DNA of 64,000 nucleotides from Stenopsyche tienmushanensis. Taxonomy: Eukaryota; Arthropoda; Insecta; Trichoptera; Stenopsychidae. Position 1 is the stretch's first letter. Each line of letters begins with the position of its first letter. The notes under the pieces are model-generated. The model saw nothing but the letters and a program-made list of their open reading frames with translations, ran no database searches and was not told the DNA's origin. Both the position numbers and the translations under genes were made by a program. Shown one piece after another: positions 50,322 to 61,629 of this stretch. Location of the stretch: assembly GCA_008973525.1 (NCBI GenBank), contig WACJ01000503.1:2356001-2420000 (forward strand). Direction: 5' to 3'.

Positions 50322-53300
50322 ATGGGTAACGGAGATAACTTCGCGCAGGACGTCACCGAGGATCAGCCGATGAACGGCACGGCCGAGAACGGCAATGCCG
50401 ACGGCAACCAGGACAACGGCAGCGCCGAGGCGCCGGGCCGCGACGACGACAGGTAAGACAGGCTCCGAGCCCCCGTCCGCCCTCGGCCCTCGGGCCCCTT
50501 CCGTCTTCTCGCTTTCCCCGCGCCACCCCGTCCGCTGCGGGGGCTCTCGGTGCCCGGAGGTGAGCCGGCCGGCTTTTTTTTTTTGCGCGTTCGCGTCCCG
50601 AAGCGGGGGCGTCTCCCGTTCGACGCCGCCCTCGCGAGAAGTAATCCGCCGCCATCGAAGCGCCGGTCGGGGGCGCACCGGCGGGGCTCCGCGGGCGGCT
50701 TCCGAAGCGCGTCCGACGCCGCGGGGCGTCCGTCGGGCGGGTTCCCGGCGTCCGGGGCGCGTGCTCAAAATGGCGTCGGTCGCCGACGGTCCGATCGATC
50801 ACTCGGCGGACGCGCCGGTCGAGTCTCGGCATTTGGGGCGCGTCGCTTTTTTGGCGGGTGGAATTTTAGCGCGAGAGATTTCCCGCGCCCTTCCGGCGGG
50901 AGCCTCCGGGGACTCCCGTCCCGGGGCGGCGTCGGTTCCCTCCGCGCCCCTCTCCGACCTTTGCCGCGTCCCCGCGCGCCCGCCCCCGGGGCGGCGACGC
51001 CGGACGCGAGAGCTCGCTCTGCGTTCGAACCGTCGTCAGGGGACGCCAGAAGCGGCCATTTGCCGTCGGCCCGAACGACGCCATGTGCAAATTCGGCCGG
51101 CGCGTCCGTTATTTGCGCGTCGCGCGGAGAATTCGTCGCGGATGATTTTCGTCGGTCGCTTCGCGAGCGCATCAGATTCGGTCGATAAAATAGTCTCCGA
51201 TCGCATCGACGCGCGCGCGCGCACACTCGTTTGCGACGACGCGGATGCACCGGATCGATACAAGTAATCTCAAGCGTCGTTTCGATCGGCGTCGTTTACT
51301 GAATGCAATGTTTATTTTGAAAGGAAGAAAACTTGCCCTAATTTAAGCTTGTAGATGCATCAAATGTGGGATTAATATACTGTATGCTAAATTATTATTT
51401 TTTCATTTATTTGTTTAAATCTTCAAATCATTCATTAGTCTTCGAACATTCTAACTGGGACTCTGACGACGAATAGACTAATTGTATTATTTTAATATTT
51501 CATAGTAAGTATAATCTCTTCAAATTCAGGTTGCATATTTCAGATGAGATTTTCTAAATTTGCACAACGTGCATCGCTTCGCTCACCTCCGGACCGAGGG
51601 CTCCTCGTATCCTGTACTGATTTTAACCTCGATCTGTATTTGTTATATATAAATATTAGTATATACATTGTTTTAGCGTAAAGTTAGTTGAAAAAAATGT
51701 TGCTGAACTCTCAATTCTAACTATCACACATAGTTTATCTGTCGACTATTGGACGTCGACGGTGGATGCTCGACGCCGGAGCCCGGCTCGCGATCTCGCT
51801 CGCCGGGTTCGCCTCCGTCTCCGGAGGTCGCCGCTCTCGTGTCGAGCCTCAACCGTCTGCGGTTGCTCCTTCTGAATATTGTTTTGCATTTTTACACATT
51901 AAATTGTAATGATCAATTTTTAAGAGATGATTTTTGCTCGTTGAATTCATTGTAAAGTTTTGTATCGAAAGTCAATTGGACCGGGATGCCGCACAATTTT
52001 TAAATTATAGTCTTAAAATTGAACTTACAATTTTATTTTTCAGAGATTCTTCGCATTTATATATATATTTTTCATTTGAATCCTAATATTGACCGTCGTA
52101 ATGCGCTCCAAAGAGCATGCTAATTTCCTTCAATACTAGCGCTTTGCAAAACTTAGTTATGTTGCTGCTATGAATCGCATCCGTTCTACGATTGGTATAT
52201 AATATTTTGTCTCGAGTCGTCTCTCGGCGGACGGTCTCTGCCGTTCGCCTCCTCGCCGAGACGATCGGACCGACGCCCGGACCGCTCGAGAGACGCCCGT
52301 CGATCGGTCGACGGTCTCGCGCGGCGTCGGAGGGTCTGGAGAGTCTCGCGACGTTTCGGCGGACGGTCTGCGATCTCGATCGTCCGATGTAGATTTTGAA
52401 ATTTGACACGATTCAACGCATCAGTTCATCGAAGGTCGACGCGCGTCTTAAACGGAGCTCGACCGCCTAGAATCTTGTGGATAACGTAAGTGGGCTTGCG
52501 TCGCGTCCGCGGTCAGTTTGGATTCTCGTTAGGATGTGATGTAATCTAGGACGGAGTTGTCTAACTTGGGTGTCTGTCTGCAGGTGTGACCGAGCGGCGG
52601 CCGTGCGCGCAGCCTCGCTCACGCCGGAACTCCACGGTATTTATCTCCTCGAAGGGTCACACTTAACGTAACAAAACCAAACTGACTTGACTCGGCCAAC
52701 ATTACATTTGGGCCACTCATCCATTTGTTTTTCATTCTTTGAGTTGTATTTTTTGCCATAATAGTTAATTTTTGAGAATATTGTTTAATTTTAAATTAAA
52801 AATTGCATTTTCCACATTCTTTTAAAAATTTACAGATATTTTACATTTGCTGTCTTACAGGATCCATTTGATGAGGCTTTGTTATTTGCTGCAGTGCTTT
52901 GGAGAATTATCACTATTTATTTTTCATTAACTGTAATTTAAAGTACTGCATAATGTTAACGTAACTGAGCGTACTTTTGTTGTTCATCAGTAATTTAGCT
53001 TTTGCTGTCTTCTTTGATACTTCAGTCTGACTAATGTTGTTTTTTCGTTTTTCAGAAAATTATTTGTCGGGGGACTGAGCTGGGAAACTACCGATAGTGA
53101 GTATAATTTTATACCGTAGATTATTAATTGCTATATGTTTTTTTATGATGATCATCCAGTTCTGCTACTGACTAGTTTTGAAGATACTCATACCAAATTT
53201 TCTGATGCCGTTTCATTTAACATTGAAACAATTCGTTAGCGTTCCCTACTCAAACAGAAGTTTAAATTTTTCAGAGGAATTACGGGAACATTTTGGTGCT

Positions 53301-54396
53301 TACGGTGAAATCGACAGCATAAATGTGAAAACAGATCCGAACACTGGCAGGTCCAGAGGTTTCGCATTTATCGTATTCAAATCGTCAGACTCAATAGACA
53401 AAGTTATGGCTTCCGGAGAACACACTATTAATAATAAGAAAGTCGACCCCAAGAAAGCGAAAGCTAGATACGGCAAAATATTTGTTGGAGGACTCAGTAA
53501 TGAAATAAGCGACGATGATATCAAATCATACTTTGCACAATACGGAAATGTATGTTTTGCTCCTTTGTTTGATTAGTTTTGTATATTAATTTAGAAAAAA
53601 TACTTATCACTTTTTTATTTTTTTTAGATTGTAGAAGTTGAAATGCCATTTGACAAAACCAAAAACCAAAGGAAAGGATTTTGCTTCATCACATTTGAGT
53701 CAGAACAGGTTGTCAATGACCTCCTCAAAACACCCAAACAGACCATTTCAGGGAAAGAGGTGAGAACATTTTGAAACTGTTACATTTGCATAAAGTCACT
53801 TATCAATTTTATCATTTCCTTTTGCTAATTCCAACGTCGATACATTTTTACAAACCTTAAAAATTAGAATTTGAATAAAAGTGCATATTTTTAAATGATG
53901 ATAATTTGCACATGTCTAATAATCTGGTCAACACTTCAGCGCTAGCAATAGCAGAACCCTCTGAAGTGCAGATGCAATGCGGAGAATTTTTGCAATGTCT
54001 GATAAAAAAATCTCAATGCTTGTCATGATTTTTACTCTGATTGCGGGGCTAATACTTTCTTATTTCTATCTTGTTTAGGTTGATGTAAAGAAAGCCACAC
54101 CAAAACCTGATGGTCCCGGGGGAATGGGTAGCCGCGGTGGTAGAGGAGGAAGAGGCGGCCGCGGAGGCCGCGGTGGCCGAGGAGGCTACGGCGGGCAGGG
54201 AGGTTGGGGAGGCAACCAAGGCTATGGTGGATACGGCGGATACGGCCAAGGCGGATACGGAGGTGGCTACGATGGCTACGGCAGTGGCTATGACTACTAT
54301 GGTACCGGCTATGGAGGATACGGAGGCTACGATTACACCGGATACTCAAACTATGGTAATAAATACTATAAGCAGCAGCAACATCAGCAGCATTAA
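50322..54396 (+). CDS. sqd: Squid, hnRNP A/B-type RNA-binding protein (short-terminus isoform)
   Basis: Nuclear and cytoplasmic hnRNP controlling mRNA splicing, localisation and translation (gurken mRNA in flies). Exons 50322-50452, 53056-53096, 53275-53549, 53628-53759, 54079-54396 join to 298 residues. Order: acidic, Asn/Asp-rich N-terminus (1-44), RRM1 (about 45-120; KLFVGGLSWET, RGFAFIVF), RRM2 (about 129-205; KIFVGGLSNE, KGFCFITF), then an RGG block and Gly/Tyr-rich low-complexity tail ending in a QQ/H stretch. The start is the ATG of MGNGDNF, which aligns with the family N-terminus. The polyadenylation signal AATAAA lies at 54,839-54,844. Exon 5 contains an internal donor at 54,356 used by the longer isoforms (separate entry). 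Confidence 0.96.
50453..53055 (+). other. Squid intron 1 with GC islands
   Basis: Continuation of the CpG island to about 51,270, then two isolated GC-rich blocks at 51,739-51,860 and 52,200-52,495. The second ends in a consensus donor (GATAAC then GTAAGT at 52,496). Long ORFs in the first 800 bp on both strands reflect composition. The blocks could be alternative first exons or enhancers; none is proven. Confidence 0.4.
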
Positions 54397-57393
54397 GTGG
54401 CAGGAGTCACTGCCACTCGCGGTTTTTTTAAACCGCACCATTTAATTTGAATGTCTGTCCACGGGACCACTCTTGGACTTAAATATATTGTTCACTAAAT
54501 CAGAGCCTATATTGTTAACATCTGTTACGAGGTTATGTGCAGATTATTTATTTTTTGGAAGATTTTTGTGAATAAGCAAAAAAAAGAAAAAAAATCACTT
54601 TAAAAGAACAATATTGTTGCATGTGATACCTTTCATATGATAATGTATATATTTTAGTATTGTTTGTAATACCACGTTTGGCATTTGTAGCACTGTTGAT
54701 ACTATCCGCTTAGTTGAGGCTCTTAACAGCTTTTTCAGCTAACAGTTACTTTTCATTCCAATATTTCTAGACAGTGCTACATTTGGGAAATTGGGTAAAT
54801 AGTATATGGAAGATACATTGTGAAATATTGGGCTTTTAAATAAAGCATTTCTCAAATGGTATTCTCAATGTGTTTGCCATATATTCATGCCCTATTTCCA
54901 CAGCCTTCAATCCCAACTTCCCTCACATCTTCTATTGTCAACGTCAAACACTACACACTGATAACATTCTCACACACACACTGACGACACACAGCTCAGA
55001 TTTACACGTGACCGCACACTCATCCTCTCGTACACCGGGTTTCATACTGCAGTTTGACAATAGAAGAGTTCAGAAAATGAAAATTTGAAACAATCATTTC
55101 CTTTGTCAGTAATGTTTCATAACAAAAATGCACTATATATATTCAGATATATTTTAGCATAAATGCCTTTTTAAATATAATACAATCATAAGTTGTAAAC
55201 ACTAGTTTAGGTTTTAAATTTAGTGAAATATTATTTTCATATTTCACGTGAAAAATGTGAGTGACAAAAGTAAATGATAGAATGTGAACGGTTTTGATTT
55301 GTCCATAGGATCCCTTTATTGAGCTTGTCTGTCACTTGCATTTTTTAATTGACTGATTTTGATCATCTTTTTATTTTGGGTGACTTCAAATTAATTCAGA
55401 TCAAATGGAAGTAGCGAGGTTTTCATCCTTTATTTTGTGAGTTCGTTTTCTTGGGATGTTTCATCTTAATAGCTTAATAAGATTAATTAGAAGCCACCTA
55501 TTTTTATTACTCTAAGATGGTTAAATATAATATTGCCACCTCCACTGGCTGTGATGCTAACTGGGTATTTGTGTTGTGTGCGCTCTTGCCAGACTACGGA
55601 GGCTACGGGGGGTATGAGGGTGGCTACGGAGCGCGCAGTGGAGCCCTGCGAGGCAAAGGTACCTTCCTTTCCCATCCGAACTCATTCTAGTAAATATTGG
55701 TTGCCACATTTCAAACTTTCTCCAAAATGCTGTGATTTTTTTAAAAACTATTTGCCTCGATCGTATTGTTTTTCGGCCCCAGTCTCGTCTTTCTAATTTC
55801 TCGGTGGGATTTGGCATTTAACATGCGAGTTAAGCCATTTTGAAAGAACGTTTGAAATAGGGTATTGATTGAGAACAACCCCTTACACCCTGCTTGCACT
55901 TTGGTTACAGCTAGTTTTGAAATGTAAAGATTAGGCCGTGTAAAATATGCTCGATTGACTGCAGCAACTGCTTACAATATAGAAGACTTAACATATTCAA
56001 TTATCTTCTATGGTGCTGGTTAAAACGAGAATGATTTTCTACTAAACTTCATGATTTGGTGTCCACTATGATCTTTCCTGCTGTGAAATTTGAATGAATA
56101 ACATGTTAATATTATCAGTTTTTGTATATTATGAGAAATAATATTTAAATCATTGACTAATAATTTTCATCATTAATCACACATTTCCTGAAGAGAGTGT
56201 AGGAATGGCAAACCACTATATTTTTTGTGCGACTCTTGAAAGACGTTCAATAAATCGAGCATGACCGATGATTATTAATCTTTCAATTTTCTTGCACGTT
56301 TGCAATTGTCGTCGATCTGTTGTTAATTTTCCATGTAAATATTTTGCTCTTGTCCGATATCTTAGTCATCGGACTAAATATACGGACATCGATGCGCGCC
56401 TTCCAGTGTCGAGCGCCTTCGCAAAAGGTATATTTGACTTTGCCATTGCTTCATACACCTGACATCATAATTTAATCTTACCATGAATCTTTAACATACG
56501 ACTAGAAGACTATTTTTAATGCTTGTTTAATCTGTATGAAGTGCTGAATGAGATGTGTAAAAAAATGTGCGGTTGGTGTGATCTGATTTACTTGCTTTTT
56601 AGTTTAACTGACGGGTGTGTTCATGAGGCACATTTTTTTTATTACTTATATACTAAGTTATGAATTGCAAAAATTGAACATTTGTGTTTGATTTGGGGAA
56701 CAATAAGAAAAGCGTTTTGGAGTTTTCGTTTGTTTCTCAAGTCTTGCATCTTTCATTAGTAATTTCAATTTGTGACAGGAGTGAAGAGGTGGGTTTTTTG
56801 TTCTGTTCAAGACGAATTTAAAAAAAGTAAATATTTGTGTTAGAATAAATTGCAGATATCCTCAGTGATTTGGCATTGTAATGTTTAGGAATTAAGTTTT
56901 TTTTAAAATTAACTTTGATAAAATAAGGAATATTTCACATGACTTTCAAACTTATTGAGAGCCCATTTGAAATATATTTAAAATAGTTGCTCACTGATCT
57001 TTTTGCTGGCATATCTTCGGGAAAACTTGAATATTTCAAATGTTAACTTATTCCACCACTCAGCTGGTGAACTGCCAGCCTGTCCGGATTGAACTCTGTC
57101 ATTCGCAAAGACGGTGCGAGATTCCACTCGGCGATGCTATTTTCTCTCGCTGGAATGCGATCGATCGGTTCGGTGCTTTTTTCAATGCGGTGGAATGGGT
57201 TTTTCCCGGGTGCGAATCGGTTCTGAGATTTTCGGCGAGGGTATGCTCGAAAAAAGATCAGCATTTAGGTTTTTTTGGGGAGTATAACATTGGAAATTAT
57301 TATGGGACAGGCGGTTCAGGCGGCGGCTACACTGGGGGCAAGCAGCGCGGTGGGGGCGGAGGTCGTGTCAACCAGAGGCACCAGCCCTATTGA
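54079..57393 (+). CDS. sqd: Squid alternative 3' coding exons
   Basis: Inside exon 5, TATG then GTAATAAA gives an internal donor (exon end 54,355). It splices in frame to 55,593-55,658 (22 codons, DYGGYGGYEGGYGARSGAL). From there a donor (AAAG then GTACC) leads to 57,269-57,393, acceptor CATTTAG, ending GGKQRGGGGGRVNQRHQPY. This gives 348 residues and matches the C-terminus of fly squid isoforms (GGKQRGGGG, QRHQPY). If the middle exon is not spliced out at its end it runs to a TAG at 55,688-55,690 (317 residues). Skipping the middle exon also keeps the frame (326 residues). All sums are multiples of three, which supports the model. Confidence 0.82.
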
Positions 57394-59165
57394 GCTAGCT
57401 GCCATTAATTTATAACCCATCCATTCTCATCGTCTTCTTTAGGTAAATATTGATCCAAAGTGTTCCATTAGTCGAATCTTTCTCATCTTGCACATTTATG
57501 TTATCTTTTCAAACTTCTTGATATAAAAAGTATTTTCGTGTAGTTTTAGTTTTTTTATTTATGGAAACAATTTTACCTCACAATTGAATTTCTAGTCTCT
57601 TAATCTCTAAAAAGTAGGATTACCAAAGCATCATTTCCTGTAATTTTTTCTGTTTCAGGTTAAGAATCATTTCTTGTCATCGTGTATTATCTGATGTTAT
57701 TGGTAATCTCTCGTTGCGTCTTCGTGAGAAATCAGATCATTCCATTTCACTGAGGAAATAGGCAAGATTAGGTTAACTGACAGATGCCGATCCTGGTATT
57801 AATAAGAGAATTTAGTCGAGCAACCTCATCCTCTCCATATTTTTTTAAAAATTATTGCATATTGATGTACAAAAATAAATATTGTAGATTAATTTATAAT
57901 CGTGACAACTTTAATTTGAAATGAATTCGACAATGATGTGAGAAGATGAAATGTCCTGATACTTAATTATGTATATTTCTTCTTGTGTCATTGTTTTTGA
58001 TTTTTTTATTTTTTACTATTACACAATTGTTTATGGAGACTGTGTATTTTATTGAACAAATTTAGTCAACATCATTTTTGAGTATTTTAAATTTGTATTT
58101 TGAAAAAGAGGAGATTAATAGTTTTTTATAGAAAATGTTAGATAAAAATGAGATCTGGATTTGCATTTCTCCTCATTACTACTGTCGCTCGGTGCAAGTC
58201 GCACATTCGTTCGTGCGACCGTCGAGTTTATATTCGTTCTCTTCTAGAAATCTTAATTAGTAAAAATAGACTTTAAGTAAATCCATCTGATTTTAATTGT
58301 CAGATAAAATTGGTGTAAAACGTCTTAAAATTATTAAAAATTTGTGTAAATAACGCTTTTTTTTATTAATCCTGGAAAATTTACTTTAAATGTTTAAATC
58401 GCTCCGACCGACGCCGGGAGATTCCCGGTGACCGTCGTGAATATGTGAATTTTGATGGCCTCATGATCGACACCCTTATGTATGAACGGCTTGTGATGGT
58501 AGAATGCTGAAAGTTTTGGTTGTGCCTCTTGAAAAATTGTTGATGTCGTGTTCTAGGCAGGTTACTAAAGATTCGTGGTAAACGAAAACGTCTGCCAGTC
58601 GAGTTGGAGACTCCGCTCGTCGGAACCTATGAAACATCTCAAAGCTGGCCGTGTATATTTGAAGTTGCATTCGGGATGTTCTCAAAATAAATTGCTTTGC
58701 GGGGGAAGGAGGTGGGTGGGTGGGTGGGCGGGATCACAGTCTAGGTTTCAAGTCTTCCGGCTCAACTGTAGAAGTATGGTGAGATCGATCCCCTGAGTCC
58801 ATTTCTGAAGATCCTTTTATCCATCGTGGTTGGTGTCGCAGAAGGAAGGTTTTTGAGAGACGGGGGTTTGCGAGTGGGGAGTGCGTGGGGTAGATGCGAA
58901 GAGGCGGTTTATCTAATATACGAACCGCATCGCAGTAGATTCCGTTTGCGGACGAAAGCGTGAACCATTGTTTGTTTTCAGAATCGAAGCAATAGCGGCG
59001 CTAGTTGATTGTTTTGGCCTGCACGAGGACACCATCTCGCATTATTCTAAGAGTAATTCTTCGAACGAAACTCCTCCGAAAAGACATGCAATTACTCTTC
59101 GATTAGATCCTATCGTGCATTGTAATCATCATTTGTGTTGTAATATTGAGAATCCCTAATAAATA
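57394..59165 (+). other. Squid distal 3' UTR region
   Basis: AATAAA signals at 57,874-57,879 and 59,158-59,163. Splice-site-like pairs occur at 57,442 (CTTCTTTAG then GTAAAT), 57,658 (TTTCAG then GTTAAG) and 58,981 (TTTTCAG then AATCG). Together they suggest a spliced 3' UTR. A G-run tract is at 58,711-58,732. No further coding exon is convincing. Confidence 0.45.
58711..58732 (+). promoter_or_regulatory. Potential G-quadruplex
   Basis: Five GGG runs separated by single bases (runs at 58,714, 58,718, 58,722, 58,726 and 58,730), preceded by GGGGG at 58,701. The spacing is ideal for a parallel quadruplex on the squid-sense strand. Confidence 0.65.
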
Positions 59166-59169
59166 TATC

Positions 59170-60235
59170 GATACATTTTATTTTGTACCTTTCTTTCCTG
59201 AGATAACTTCCCATCTTTTCACACGGACTCTATGCTTGGCACGATGCAAATGTAAATGGATTTTGAAAGTCCCACAGTGTTTTCTATGGTGGGTTTGAGC
59301 TGCGTCAGAAAGCATGTTGATTGCGTTGGATCGAATATACAATGGCGACGATTAATAAGAGATGCATAAATATAAAATTAAAGATGGACCGTTATCTGTC
59401 CAGTCAAAATTTAAGAAAAACCAACCTTTTCAGTCTTGTCACTCCCCTTTAAAATTTTGGCAAATTACCCCTCTAGGGGTAAAACAGCTATTCTGTACGG
59501 TTAATAATGCTGGTAATATTTGGAATGTATATAATATAATGATAGATCAGCGCTGCGTGGCTGGGCGCAAATTTTAGAGGGGGGTAAAATCAGTTACCCT
59601 GATAGGGATAATAAGTCTGAAAAGGTGGTCTAGAATTTAGCACATCCATATCCTTCAAGGTCATGCATTAGCGCACATTCCAAATATCAACGGGACGCTT
59701 GGGAGCGTCACAGCAATCGCCTTACAATCGGCAATATATTCGCACTAAAATTATTGGATATTTAATATCAATTTCTTTACGTTCGATTCCAAAAGTGATT
59801 TGCGAATATTATTTTTGCACTTTTAAATAGTTTTTGGTTCAATTGTTCGGGGCGCAGCCTTGACCATCGATCTTGTGTTAAATTTGATGTTAGAATACTC
59901 TTATTGCCTTTTCCATGTTTTGTACTGTTGATTGAATCTGAAATTAAACGATTGTTCTATTTTTTGAGAGTTTTCTTTCTCTTTATATAATTTGACGATC
60001 ATTTTATTTCAACATGTATTGTAATTTTTATTTTATTCTAATTTATCTATAAATTATAGATACATATGTACATTTATTCTTGGGTATTTGTTATTACTTG
60101 TTAGTATGATTTTAATTTGATAAACTCACATTATACAGCTGCATCTCTAGGCCAGTGACTCTCGACTGTTTTAATTTCCTTTTTCGTCAGTTTAAATTGA
60201 TGTTTAAATAAAAAAAATCAAGTAACACATAGCTT
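59170..60235. other. Intergenic, nothing recognised
   Basis: AT-rich; small repeat-like patches at 59,400-59,630. No supported gene. Confidence 0.4.
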
Positions 60236-60239
60236 TAGC

Positions 60240-61116
60240 CATTCGTTTAGCACGGTGAAGACCAGCAGACCTAAATTAAACTCCCTTTTCAGGAATTCTT
60301 CCCAAGAGAATGATGGAAAGTTTCAGTAACTCTTTATAGTCATCTCGAGATTCATACACTTGAAATTGTTTTTGGGCAAAAGAAATCCTATCTGCAGTAA
60401 CATTTTCTATGATATTTGAGGACGTGGTATCATAAATTACTGTTTTATAAACACTGATCAATTTGATCCCAGTTTTTCTTAAACCTTTTAAACAATTGGA
60501 TACCAGGAGCAATAGACGGACCGAGCGATTGACGCAATAGTTTCTAATATAATTACCATTATATGATGGCGATCACGTCTGTCTTCACCCTACCCCGGCA
60601 ACGCCCTAGCGAGGAAAGGGGGGACTGGACTCCTTGTACTCCAGAAAGCCCTTTTCAGTAGAGTCAAAAAGGTCGTCTAGAGTAGTTTTCCACAATCTCC
60701 TATGAAAACTACTCAGTCTTTACAAACCTTCCACATTCCTTATCGAGACGATTGCGAAAGCATTCGTCAATACGTTCACTCAGGATACCCGTTGGGTGAA
60801 CGTTCGAAACAAAACTCGGTGGTAATGCTACCTTCAATATCGAGCGAACGAGGAGGTGAATGTATGATACAGACGAAATGGATGTAACCCCTTCCTGTGA
60901 ATGGATATTGAAGAGGCCCATAGTTCTGCAGTGGACTGTTAGTGGCTGCACTATGATGATGATGATATGATGGCGATAAGCTAGACAAATCATATCTTTT
61001 TCCATTTTATGCTCCAGAAGAACACAAGCTCCATTTCTGAAGCCGGTATTTACAGATGTAGTGTTAAAACATGAACGTAATACTTCACCAATAGAAGGTA
61101 ACTTGGGCAGGGTCAT
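60240..61116 (-). pseudogene. Decayed transposon-type protein gene
   Basis: Minus-strand frames read LPKLPSIGEVLR, then ACVLLEHKMEKDMICLAYRHH, then after the nested insertion RHHIMVIILE. Further on come RDDYKELLKLSIILLGRIPE and, after one stop, FRSAGLHRAKRMAKAM. These blocks recall a protein found in many copies in insect and cnidarian genomes and usually left uncharacterised; I infer it is transposon-encoded. Several stops and the insertion show it is not functional. Confidence 0.6.
60574..60964 (+). mobile_element. Nested non-LTR-type retroposon with 13-bp target duplication
   Basis: 391 bp flanked by an exact 13-bp duplication ATATGATGGCGAT (60,561-60,573 and 60,965-60,977). It ends in a short (ATG)n tail, the mark of target-primed reverse transcription. 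It interrupts the decayed transposon gene, whose frame resumes on the other side. Related copies lie at 40,425-40,815 and 2,800-3,000. Whether it is a SINE or the 3' end of a LINE is unclear: it has a B-box-like GTTCGAAAC but no clear tRNA head. Confidence 0.82.
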
Positions 61117-61119
61117 ACA

Positions 61120-61629
61120 AGCGTTTTTTTCTAAAACTTCAACTTATGGTAGCGACTTTTAAATTCTTTGCAGAAAATCATATGGCGGGGTGACTGCCTA
61201 ATTTGTTAAACCCCCTAGTATACATATTTGAATATTTTTCTGGAAGTATCCAAGTTTGTTTGTTAATTCTCGTATTCTCATGGAAACATAAACGACACAC
61301 AGCGACAGAAGACACATATTTATTAATAAAATTATAATTGCTCGTTTTATTGAAAGTTTATTTAACAAGCGATGCTCAAAATATTGTATAATTCAATAAA
61401 ATTTAAAAATCCACGGGCGAAACAGATATAAAATGATAATTATTCATTCAAAACGTATTAATTAATCGTTTATTTTTTGATTTGTATTAAATTATTTTAT
61501 CGCCAATAGCATGACTAAATAGGGTTGAAATATTATTTAACACAATGCAAGGCATAAGTAAATATTGCTATGATTATAGTTAGAAATCTTTGTATTATTT
61601 TAAATACTATTTGTAATGTACGAATGTAA
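61120..61629. other. 3' flank of the CBM14 gene
   Basis: AT-rich with minus-strand AATAAA-like signals near 61,469. Nothing else recognised. Confidence 0.4.

Noticed and set aside
50148..51267. Long overlapping ORFs on both strands (up to 290 codons) at the squid CpG island
   Set aside because: They are open in several frames at once because GC-rich DNA has few stops, show low-complexity Arg/Pro/Ala composition, and overlap the squid exon 1 and intron.
54032..54445. Other-frame and antisense ORFs over the squid Gly-rich exon
   Set aside because: Shadows of the repetitive GGN codons of the real exon.
58968..59159. Final 63-codon ORF as another squid coding exon
   Set aside because: An acceptor precedes it, but the frame shows no Gly/Tyr bias or similarity to squid C-termini. 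More likely 3' UTR.
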